From positions 129,265,544 to 129,329,543 of the forward strand of contig OW121852.1 in NCBI GenBank assembly GCA_933228895.1: a DNA stretch of 64,000 nucleotides. Reading direction: 5' to 3'. Made by a program: the position numbers and the translations under genes. The notes beneath the pieces are model-generated. The model did not search any database, had not been told where the DNA came from, and worked only from the letters and a program-made list of their open reading frames with translations. Shown here one piece after another: positions 55,011 through 64,000 of this stretch (position 1 is the stretch's first letter; each line of letters starts with the position of its first letter). The DNA comes from Platycnemis pennipes. Taxonomy: Eukaryota; Arthropoda; Insecta; Odonata; Platycnemididae.

Positions 55011-55199
55011 TTATGTGAGGTAGACCATAACAACTAATGCTAAAGCAACAGTATAGATAACAAGGAAAGTAACTATGCTTAGAGCTGTCCATTTCATGCC
55101 TCTTTCTACAAAGGAATAGTTGGTAAAACGTGAGGAGTTATCCATCAATGTGCTGATTATTCCACTACCACCCAGGAGGTTATCACCTTGGTAGCACCT
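55011..55199 (-). CDS. Small membrane protein, last exon
   Basis: From a possible acceptor (AAAAAG, phase 0) the frame gives RCYQGDNLLGGSGIISTLMD, a short polar loop (NSSRFTNYSFVERGMKW) and one hydrophobic helix (TALSIVTFLVIYTVALALVV) ending in MVYLT and stop TAA. The helix at the extreme C-terminus suggests a tail-anchored or type II single-pass protein. The acceptor has a weak pyrimidine tract, and an undetected small exon may precede it. Family not recognised. Linked by strand, phase and spacing to the exon at 56831-56917. Confidence 0.5.
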   Translation of the reverse strand, partial: RCYQGDNLLGGSGIISTLMDNSSRFTNYSFVERGMKWTALSIVTFLVIYTVALALVVMVYLT

Positions 55200-55309
55200 C
55201 TTTTTCATGGTCAAGACCCATGTGGCAAAGAGATCCCCAGTCCAAGAAGTAAGTGTAAAGTTTAAATGTATAAGCAGCCCTTTAACGACTGATTTTTCTG
55301 GCACAAATT

Positions 55310-56825
55310 ATAGAGAACAATTTGTGCCAGCACCTAGAAAGCTTGTGCAAGCAAGCAACACTGGTAGAGACACCTCCAGCTTGTATAGGCATATGAGAAA
55401 CCAAGATGCTAGTAGCTCTGAACCATACGGTCCACCAGAATATCAGGGCAGGCTCATTGCCAGGGGGGCTTCTGGTGCTTCAGCACCCCCTGAAAGTTTT
55501 CCCAATAAGTTTGTTGTTCTGATTTTTGTAATGAATTTTACGAATGAGAAGAGATAAGCATGGGCACAGTAAAAGTAAATATCAAGAACTGAAAATTAAG
55601 GCAAGAGATTTGGAACATGTCGACACCGAATGGGCAAGGCTGATTTGTTTTAAGTTAAGCAAGACTTAGCCCCACCCGAAGCAAATTTCTGGCTACATGC
55701 CTGTATCAGGGTGGAGGATAATCACTGTACACCATTTAACTGATCTTCCAAATAATCACTTGACAATATGTACAACATAATTTGAGCCATATTTGGAGTG
55801 AAAGGAAGCAAATCAATAGCACAACATATTAACAAAAAATTACTATATTAAATTAATCATAAACTAGGGAAAAACTAAGGCTTGAGCATAACAGTTACAC
55901 ATCTCTGGCAAAAGATAATACATGGATATAAAATCACAACAGCATAATTTGAGGAAATTAAATGATTTTTTTCAGTTTCATCTTCCTCTTATCGATACAT
56001 TATTTTTAATGGGCACTTTGGTGACAACTGAAATGAAAAAAATTCTTAAATCAGTTAGATGACTGTTGCACCTGAAAAAAATCAAAATGCACACCCACAA
56101 GGCATTATTAATGTGGAGAGGTTTCTTTCATGATCTGTAGCTCTCTTCTGGCAGCCGTGATACCTCCTTCAATTATAGAAAGAAATTCTCCTGAAGGAAA
56201 AGATCAGTTATGAGCTTCATTTTCAAAAAATAAAGCGAAGATATCCTGAAATAAACTAGGATCTATTGTGAGGAATGGATCACAAAGGTCACAAGGAGGA
56301 TTTTAAAGGAACATCATTGCCACACGAATTTTTATGGGCACAACTGAATTTTTACAACTGAACACTAATTTTCTTACAACTCAATATTAGTTCTCTTCCT
56401 TTATAGCTTCTGTTGATCTCATGCTGTCTAGATTCAGCATCTTACTGAAGGAAAAAAGAAGACAACTATTAATAGGCTGCACCCATCCTCAATTTTATAT
56501 ATTTGTCCCTGGATATAAATTAAATAGTTAATTACAGCAGTCTTCAATGCTCCTATAACTGTTAAATGAAAGGGTTATGATTTGCATCACAATTCTGCCT
56601 AATAATACTGAAAAAAAAGTTTCAACCGGGTCTTGAATAAGGTTGTGGGTTCACAAATGCCAGCATTGTTCTTTTTACTAGGTCCGACAACAACATTCCT
56701 GATTTAATATAAGCTAACTACCCATTCTGATAAGGAGGGTGGATTACTGACTTTTGCCCAGGGACTGTCACAAAATGATTTTCAGATAGGCAGATTCCAA
56801 GAATTTCACATGAGGACTCACCTAA
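55310..56825. other. Intron of the small membrane-protein gene, mostly empty
   Basis: AT-rich. A hairpin TGGCACAAATT / AATTTGTGCCA lies at about 55300-55330. It is followed by a short plus-strand frame (LYRHMRNQDASSSEPYGPPE) that recalls the end of a BED-type finger, probably a transposon scrap. Nothing else was seen. Confidence 0.35.
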
Positions 56826-56830
56826 CTTAC

Positions 56831-56917
56831 AGCTGACTTCAAAGGTTCCTTCGGCAGGTGCATGGGCGTGTGGTCCATGGTTCCATTTAAGCTGTCAAAA
56901 GCAGAGTCCGCCTCCAT
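56831..56917 (-). CDS. Small membrane protein, first coding exon
   Basis: Twenty-nine codons from an ATG: MEADSAFDSLNGTMDHTPMH and then LPKEPLKSA, ending at GCT followed by GTAAGT in phase 0. The acidic/polar, Met- and Pro-containing composition is protein-like, and the donor is a perfect consensus. With 55011-55199 it would make a protein of about 90 residues: cytosolic N-terminus, C-terminal anchor. A 5' UTR exon may end at about 57628 (GAGAG before GTAGGT). No homologue recognised. Confidence 0.5.
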
Positions 56918-58199
56918 AAAAAACTATGTAGTCCATCTTTGCCTAAAACACCTGAAACCATACATCAGTATTAATAGATGAGAATGTATTTGAAAGTAGA
57001 AGGCACTAGCCTCATACATTTTCTTTGAGATATTTTGATGACGATTGCATGATAGCTAACACCTTGTCACCAGGCTGCGAGCTACACACGACAGTTCACA
57101 CGAGATACTAGCAAAGGAACAGCAAGTGAAGATTACGAGTTATGAAACATAATAACAAACAAATTGTTTTGAGTAACGGGCTCAGCACAAAGATTCACCG
57201 ATAAAACAGCTTCCGACTGTGATTTATAAAACTCAGATGCCGGGCATAACGGTTCGCCAGTTGGTGAGTTATCATTTTCATAACATAACAAGAACTTGAC
57301 GAAAACGAATACTTTCACATTATTTATGTGAATACCACTATTCAACACACAAAACAATATAATACTTATTTCAATACAATTAAGATGAATGTTTCAATGC
57401 AATCGAGAAGAATGTTTCAATGCAATCAACATCGAAGAAAATAGTATACTTCATTGCAAGGATGAAATTCGTAACAAAAACACAACATGGCAACTACTGT
57501 CGCTTCTCGAATACTAACATACAACAAAATAGTTACGTCCAAAGGCACTCATAAGGTTCATTAACGGACACATAGTGGGGCAAGGACAGATTACAGCATA
57601 CTGTATCTTAAAATTGCACCTACCTCTCAAGTACTTCTCTCCGGGAGCAGATCAACCTTCAATACAGCACATTCTGCATTCCACATCCAAATTCAGGCGT
57701 CAATTACAACAAAAACACAGATTTCGACTGCCTCAGTGATTCTCCGATAGCCCCCCAGTAGCCACCCATTATTGGCCAATGTTGGCTATTCATTGGCACC
57801 CCATATTGGCTATATGTTGGCAATGAGATGAGAACCAATGAATAGCCAATATAGGCAAGCCCATGAGCAGCCAATATGGGCTACTTCATGCAACCCAATA
57901 TTGGCTATTCATTGGCCCCCCATATTGGCTATATGTTGGCAATGAGATGAGGACCAATGAATAGCCAATATTGGCAAACCCATGGGTAGCCAACTTGGGC
58001 CCAATATGGGCTACCCCCACATTGGCCACCCCATGAAACCCCAGGTTGGCATACCTGTAGACCTCACCTGCATAAGCTACCCAGTGATACCCTACAAAAT
58101 GCTCAAGAGAAGAGAATTACAAAAAAAAACTATAAGCTGCTCCTGGAGATACGTCATGGAACTCCCACCTTCTCCTACTCCAAAAAAGCTGAAGAACTA

Positions 58200-59790
58200 G
58201 ATAAAGCTGAAATAACACACAGCACGACCTCGGATCGAATATAGCATATCACTTCTAATTTGATTCGGCATAATTTCGCACACGCCCACTATTCGCATAA
58301 CTCGACCGAACTATATCCGTGAACGTCTGGCGTTTCCTGATGTCACATAAGGAATTCACAATTTTATTAACAGACTTAGGCGAGTTAGAATTTGAAACAA
58401 ACAGTACAGTTTATAAATATATTATATTTATTGACAGTACTTCCAGTTTCAATCATTGCATTCACTTGCCTTTGTAACACACAAGATTCCAAATATGAGG
58501 CATAATCTCAAAAATAACCAATGTGACAATAACAATATTAAATAAACCACATGACATGAGAATGAAAAGCTGTGATCGAGCTTGCTTAATGCATAAAATT
58601 TTATTTTAATGGTTAATCAAGGTGTTAAACAACCAGAAGTCTTTTGTTGAAAAATAACGCTCCGCTAAAAAGTGAAACTATATTTTTCCAACGGGGAGTT
58701 CGTTTAAATATCATCGAAAGTCATCACTGCACTGTCACAACACACACAAAATATTCACGTTTATCATGTAGCTGAATAATGATCTGAATTCTCATTGGAA
58801 CATTCCGAATGTTCCAATTTGTTTATGACTTTTATGTGCCTGAAAAATTATAAATACAGTCAATTCCTGTGTCAGCAATTCAAAAAGTCTGCATGGACAA
58901 ATTCGTTCAACACAATCGCTTGTCATAACAATCATTTACTCACCGTAACGTTATTGTCCATTAAAATTAAAAAATAAGCTTCCATGATCACTAATTAAAA
59001 GAAAACTTATATACTTGAGGAGATAATTCTTTCTCACGTTTCTCGCTATCAGGGAGTGTGTAAATATAGTATCCCTGCTCGCTATGATGACAGCCATTTT
59101 GAATTTCGAAGTGATCTTGCATTTAATCGATAGTAGTCTATTCGATATTGGTCGATACAACCAGACAACTTTCCACAAACCGCGAACTATTAAAATGTGA
59201 ATATTCACGTTACAATTACTCGTGGGCACGACAGTTGTTACTTATGGTTTGTGATATTTTTCTCTTTAAGAAAGAAGTTTCCTAAACTTTATTGAACTGA
59301 ACGGACTTGGAATTTCATCGTTGAAAATTAAACCTCAATTTTTTAAGGGCATACCTACAGTAAGGATTTTATTTCCCATTTTCATACTATTAACGAAGGA
59401 TTGTTTTAAGTTTAATGCAGCTAAATCGTCAGTGAAATCTATCTTTTTACATTATTATCAAGGAGGTAAAACGTTTAGCGTTTCTCCACGTTTTCAGCTA
59501 GTTCTTGACTATAATTATACTTATCAGTGTTTACAATGAAGGTGATTATGGTGGAATAACTATGAGATTTACAGAAATTTCGAAGTATTGAGGTAAATAA
59601 CACTTTGGGTTGTAATTCCATCGGGATTTAAACAAAGAAACGTATCCCCTCGAGAAAATCAGGCAAATGCAGTACATCATTTAACAAATATGCAGGCTTC
59701 ACACTAAAACTAATAAATAATAATAAACTAAAAATTCAATGTATGCACCACCTCAAATCACCTATTTTCTCCATAGACTTCAGCCTCACA
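58200..59790. other. Centre of the CCCCAGTAGCC element, no gene
   Basis: AT-rich. A short palindrome GGAACATTCCGAATGTTCC is at about 58798-58816. ORFs of 60-92 codons have no domain resemblance. It could be host sequence if the two CCCCAGTAGCC ends belong to separate copies. Confidence 0.35.
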
Positions 59791-59799
59791 TGACATGAA

Positions 59800-60010
59800 G
59801 CACGCTTCTTATAACACTAACAGATATTTCTATAAGACTCATATGGCTTCTCATTACACTAACAAGTAATCTGATAAGTTCTAATGAGGAGTCTCATAAG
59901 TTCTCAAAGCTTCTCATAAACTTCATTAAGAATTCATGCTTCTCATAAGATCTCATAGCTTCTCATAAGATCCCATAACTTCTCAATAGATATTATGAGA
60001 AATATCTATG
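59800..60010 (+). repeat. Degenerate tandem repeat, CTTCTCATAAGATCTCATAG
   Basis: Roughly 20-bp units such as GCTTCTCATAAGATCTCATA, varying in length, repeated about ten times. It ends in a palindrome around ATATCTATGAGAAAT. No coding role. Confidence 0.65.
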
Positions 60011-61040
60011 AGAAATTTCCAATAGGGAGTTAGCCAGGATTCTCCTATCCAGAGGACAAATATCCCATAAATAGAGGTGTTTGGAATATAATAAGTCCAC
60101 TTACTGCTCTTTTAATCCTTTTTAGCATTAGAATAACTACTATCACCAGAATGATGTATATGAAATTAAAATGCTAATAAACATTTAATTACAAATTTGT
60201 GTCTGGACCGTCTGGACAAATAAATGGGCCTTGAACATGTAAGTGGGAAAGCAATCATGAAAACGTGTGCGCTGAGGCATAAAATATTAGTGAACTCTAT
60301 GATTAACCATTATAAATATAATGGGGTGTAAGCCGATATTGAGTTTCGTGGGGTAGCCAATGTAACCACATGGGGTAGCCCATATTGAGTTTCGTGGGGT
60401 AGCCAATGTGGGGTTACTTGGGGTAGCCAATATTGGGCCATTATGGGCTTTCATTGGCAGTCCATGGCCAATGAAAGCCAACATTGCCATCTTGGTCCAA
60501 CATTGGCCCAATATGGGCCCAATGTGGTAGGCTACTGGGGCCGTTGACACTGCGTGTGCTTCCCTCATTTCAAATCAACAGGGATGCATGGAGGGGGAAA
60601 TTTCCCCCTCCCTTGACCTCGAAAGTGGTGGGGGGTAATCGTGCAGTTCCAAACACCGTTCGCAGAGCGTATGGAACTTAGGGGAACGGCCGCGGCGCCA
60701 GTGAAATCCCCATGGTTCAGAGCGATGAGTCGTTCCGAATGGAGAAAGTCAACCGTACGGTATAACCGACAGAAGCGCATAATACGGAAAAATAATGAAC
60801 TACGTGGAAATACACACTGCTGCCACACTCACAAAGTTAAAGAGTGACGGTAAACTGAAAGATAGATGATGCGGAAAGAATTAATCTTTCAGGGAAATTC
60901 AATTATTTCTTGTATATTGGTTGAAAAGAAACATGTCTCATATACAAACCGAGAAAATGAATTCATTTATAGGTATACTGAACTTTGATATACATAAAAG
61001 TCAAATTCCTCAATAGGAGATTGAAAACAAATTTACAGAA

Positions 61041-61455
61041 GGAGTCAACCTTTTAGGTATACATGTGCTTGGACTACAATATGGTTTCATTCTTAAATAA
61101 GAGATTCAAACAAATTGACAGAAAGAGTCAACCTTTTAGGTATACCACTTTAATTCTTGTATACTGAGTAAGGTAGATCATTTATTCTTTCTATAATTGA
61201 GAGCAAGAGTCAACCTTTTAGGTATACTCAAGTTTGGACAACACCCTGGTATATTCTTCAATATGATATTCAAAACAAACTGACAGAAAGAGTCAACCTT
61301 TTAGGTATTTCTGCCACGGACCAACACCGGCAACCAGTCTCCACGAAATCCCGCCAGAGAATGAGAAGAAGACAGTTGAAGCAAATTACCAATATGAACC
61401 GCTATGCCGTAAATGGCGCTGGCGTCGGGTATACCTTGAGGTTGACTCTTTCTCC
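61041..61455. repeat. Dispersed 22-bp box, four direct and one inverted copy
   Basis: AGAGTCAACCTTTTAGGTAT occurs at about 61041, 61133, 61205 and 61288, with spacings of 92, 72 and 83 bp, often preceded by TGACAGAA. An inverted relative GGTATACCTTGAGGTTGACTC lies at 61428-61449. The sequence between boxes is unique to partly similar. It might be the subterminal binding-site array of a DNA transposon, or a decayed satellite. Confidence 0.7.
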
Positions 61456-61587
61456 ATTCTCCAATACTCTTCCGTTTCGGTCACGGATTGAAACACTTCC
61501 TACGGGGGTGCAAGCGGGATTGGCCGACGACGTAGGATGTTTTGTGATCGTAGTACCACAGAGTATATACCACAGTAGTGGTCGTAG

Positions 61588-61611
61588 TACCACAGAGTAT
61601 ACTCTGTGGTA
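61588..61611. repeat. Perfect 24-bp palindrome
   Basis: TACCACAGAGTATACTCTGTGGTA. A second partial copy ACCACAGAGTATATACCACAG lies just upstream (about 61556-61576). Possibly a foldback tip. Confidence 0.75.
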
Positions 61612-61679
61612 GTACCTTGTGAAACGATGTGCATTTGTTATTTTACTCTGAATTAATTGGAATTAATCATGGACACAAT

Positions 61680-61886
61680 GTAACCAAAATCGTTTTAGCT
61701 ACTCAATTTATAATATCATCCATTCCAATGGTTTCTTCCTGAGGAAGAAATTTTCTGAAAAATAACTTTTCTGATAATTACCATTTATTACGGTAATTTT
61801 CAGGGGCGTTGGTAGCTTACGAAAAATACCACGGTAATTTCCGAAAATTACCGTGGTAATTTACTAAGTTGCCCATCTCTAGTTAT
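61680..61886 (-). repeat. hAT-like MITE end (AGAGATGGGCAA family), inverted copy
   Basis: It ends AATTTACTAAGTTGCCCATCTCTAG, the inverse of the tip at 33455. Both carry the neighbouring motif ATTACCGTGGTATTTTTC (inverted here). The opposite terminus was not found. Old, truncated. Confidence 0.5.
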
Positions 61887-61943
61887 ACAGTGTTCTTGGC
61901 CGAGGGCCTAGGAGTCTCAAGGGCCGTTGTGCACACTTGGGGA

Positions 61944-61991
61944 GTAGAGGCACTGTATTGGGATACAATACAGTGCCAATACAGTGCCTCC
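61944..61991. repeat. Second TAGAGGCACTGTATTGG palindromic module
   Basis: TAGAGGCACTGTATTGGG, then ATACAATACAGTGCC and CCAATACAGTGCCTCC. It shares its arms with 48157-48222. Likely tips of a very small foldback element. Confidence 0.55.
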
Positions 61992-61995
61992 ATTG

Positions 61996-63630
61996 GGGAG
62001 AGACTCCCAGAGACACCTACGTCGAAAAAAAGTACCGGGAACAAACGAGCTATGATTTTCAATCAGAAATGGAATGGCGGTTTTTTGCTTTAGATCACGG
62101 TCAGACTATCGTGATTTCTATGCTATATATGTACGCGTTCCCTTCAGATAATCAAAATTTTCAAGTTTTCAATATTATAAGGAGTTAATGTTTACTGATA
62201 GTGTACTGTAGGTGATATTTTTTGGTAAATAGATCAGTGAATACTTGCAATACTTTAAATAAAATGAATTAATTTCATGTAAAATGTTTTCTCCATTTTC
62301 TGCATCGCCTTATAAAAACTTGTTTTAAATTTGCTTTTTGAATTGACACTTAGAATTAGTATAAGTAACTTTCGCTCCATGTCAAATATAAACTCTTCTT
62401 CCTTACTTACTTGGGTGCTGTCTTTATTTTCAATTTACGTTTCTTATATAGGTATTTTGGATAGTATCTTTCCACTAAAAAATCGTAAATACCTTCGTTG
62501 ATAAATTTCAGAGTGTTCGTCATTTTCACATATATTATAAAAGTCTGTTTCATTTTTAATCAACTTAAATTTTGTTTCGGTTCATATACGTATATTATAG
62601 CACAAGGTTGTTTTTAATCGCTGTGTTCGGGAACTGATGACCCTAACAATTAAGTTCATATATATTCATAGAATCTTACAAATAAGATATGGAGTAAGTT
62701 TACGGCATTATCTGTTAGTCCTTTGCAACAGTTTCTTTATTAATATACAAAATTGACGTTACTAACCCCTATCATCAGATTTAAATGCTATTAAATTTAT
62801 ACAGGAAGCTCCTGTTTCTCTATATGATATTTAAACATAATTAATTCAATATTGAAAAAAAATGATATCATGAATGGCATGCTAAGAAAAAATTTAGTTA
62901 TAGGCTGCATGCGTTGCTTTCATAATGGTTTTCACTTACATAGCTGTAAATGTTTATTCAACAACATTTCAAACTCCTTCATGAAACCATTCGCTGTCTG
63001 GTACAACCTTTTATTAATTAAAATCTCTGTTTACTGAATTATGACAATTGTATGTTGACTATAGTCATTTTGAAACAAGCTGAGTGTTTTTTAAGTTTTA
63101 CAGGCTCTGTATATATGACAGCAGACAATTTTCGAACAGATATATCATTAAAATATACGTATGTTGGTGATTGACTGTTGTTAATTTCTATCGTCTACTC
63201 TAGTGTGAATAAAATGATGAGTAAGGCGTGAGAAGAAAAGTCATTTTACGTGCTTTCAGGATAACATATTTGGAAGTGGTAGGAAATCATAATAGGGTGG
63301 ATTCCTTCATCAAAGAAAACAGACTTCATTGATTGCGATTTGTGCCCTGCCATAAATTTATTTAATTTAAACAAAAAGTTTGTATTGAGAAATCCCAGTT
63401 TACTAGAGAATTAAATGTTAATTTTAAGGCCATTTGAAAAGGCTCTGAAATGGCGGGGTGCGCTGCCTTCATGCTGACGTAACAGGTAGGTAGTTTACAT
63501 TGCGAGGCATTGGAAAATTCGTCTCCCTAACTTACCGTTGCTATAGTGAAATTTTCAGCGGGTGACGCCGCTAAAGTTTCCGAATGAGACCTAGCTCCTA
63601 TACATCGTACTAAAATTACATTAAGAATCA
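61996..63630. other. No recognisable gene
   Basis: AT-rich, no ORF over 83 codons and no clear repeat. Intergenic or decayed sequence. Confidence 0.4.
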
Positions 63631-63634
63631 GGAA

Positions 63635-63712
63635 TACTGGGTAGGTTGTGGTGTTGGCAAGCCAAAGGTCTGTGGTCTGATTCCCATCCCAGGACACCTT
63701 CCCACACAGCAC
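63635..63712 (+). repeat. tRNA-derived SINE fragment
   Basis: GTTGTGGTGTTGGCAAGCC resembles a Pol III A-box region, and GGTCTGATTCCCATCCC resembles a B box. The core AAGCCAAAGGTC matches the copy at 21758-21815 (minus). It is not a functional tRNA because the arms do not pair as a cloverleaf. Confidence 0.5.
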
Positions 63713-64000
63713 ACAAAAAATTTATATCGTATAAAATATGCATAAATGGATTGGTATAAATAGTAAATAATATTCTGTCGATTATATGCATATTATTTGA
63801 ATAATATGCGCGGACTGCAAATAATATGCAAACATTATGCCATCTAAGACTGCGAGTAAAGAGGCACATAATATGTGCATATTTTTTGAACAGACTATAA
63901 TCGATGCCTTGCAATAGATGTATCTTTCCCATTATTGCCTCTTTGGCTCTCAGCTACGCTTAGGTAGGCTGCGCAAAAACTACCAAAAGCATACGAAATA

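Larger units (their letters stand above)
57753..60540. mobile_element. Element with CCCCAGTAGCC termini and ATTGGCTA subterminal repeats
   Basis: The left tip CCCCAGTAGCCACCCATTA and right tip (reverse complement) CCCCAGTAGCCTACCACATT are inverted. Left subterminal DNA (57760-58040) has repeated palindromic units CCCATATTGGCTATATG and CCAATGAATAGCCAATAT. The right side (60330-60540) has TGGGGTAGCCAATGTGGGG and GGGCCCAATATGGGCC-type units. The ~2.3-kb centre has no transposase. No convincing target duplication: the flanking 9-mers agree at about five positions only. Confidence 0.6.

Noticed and set aside
61041..61310. Second CRISPR-like pattern of 20-bp boxes
   Set aside because: Spacing is irregular (72-92 bp), the box is not at fixed length, and the flanks are partly similar. 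Transposon subterminal boxes fit better.

Overview
The window looks like nuclear DNA of an arthropod, most probably an insect. It is AT-rich, its genes are split by introns, and most of it is interspersed transposable elements (LINEs of several lineages, piggyBac, hAT, a pogo-like relic, THAP-linked elements, foldback MITEs, minisatellites). No bacterial genes, rRNA, tRNA gene or CRISPR array was found. The species cannot be named from this sequence alone.

Two host genes can be supported, both on the minus strand. The larger is a Rab-family small GTPase running from about 40.82 kb down to at least 13.58 kb. Exon 1 is 40703-40824, exon 2 is 40483-40606, exon 3 is 23406-23594 and exon 4 is 13580-13705. 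All junctions are GT/AG and in phase, giving 187 residues. Introns 2 (16.9 kb) and 3 (9.7 kb) are largely filled with transposons. A possible last exon at 12343-12615 has an in-frame TGA at its fourth codon. The second gene, at about 55.0-56.9 kb, encodes a small protein with one C-terminal membrane segment.

Layout: 1-3.5 kb, the end of a GGGGGCGTTTAC element followed by a damaged THAP gene. 3.8-6.05 kb, a pogo-like relic containing a GC-rich insert. 6.9-11.7 kb, an unrecognised coding relic and several copies of one LINE family. 12.3-24 kb, Rab 3' exons, foldback MITEs, a dead piggyBac split by a LINE, and a 0.5-kb tandem duplication. 24.1-28.6 kb, a nearly complete LOA/I-type LINE with target duplication. 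29.5-36.7 kb, one DNA element holding a second 6.3-kb element that has 8-bp target duplications and GGGTAG-type subterminal minisatellites. 37.2-39.1 kb, a second dead piggyBac. 40.97-48.15 kb, a multi-level nest: an element with TSD GTATAGAG contains LINEs, one LINE is split by a ZMYM1/DUF4371-type hAT with TSD TGAAAAGT, and that hAT is split by a MITE. 48.3-51.15 kb, a 2.9-kb near-perfect palindrome. 52.0-54.3 kb, a 115-bp tandem array and a hAT-like element carrying a palindromic minisatellite. 57.75-60.54 kb, an element with ATTGGCTA-type subterminal repeats. 61-64 kb, small repeats and a tRNA-derived SINE.

The genes do not form a pathway. The region is best read as a small-GTPase locus and its upstream flank that has absorbed many rounds of nested insertion. 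The target-site duplications preserve the order of several of those events.
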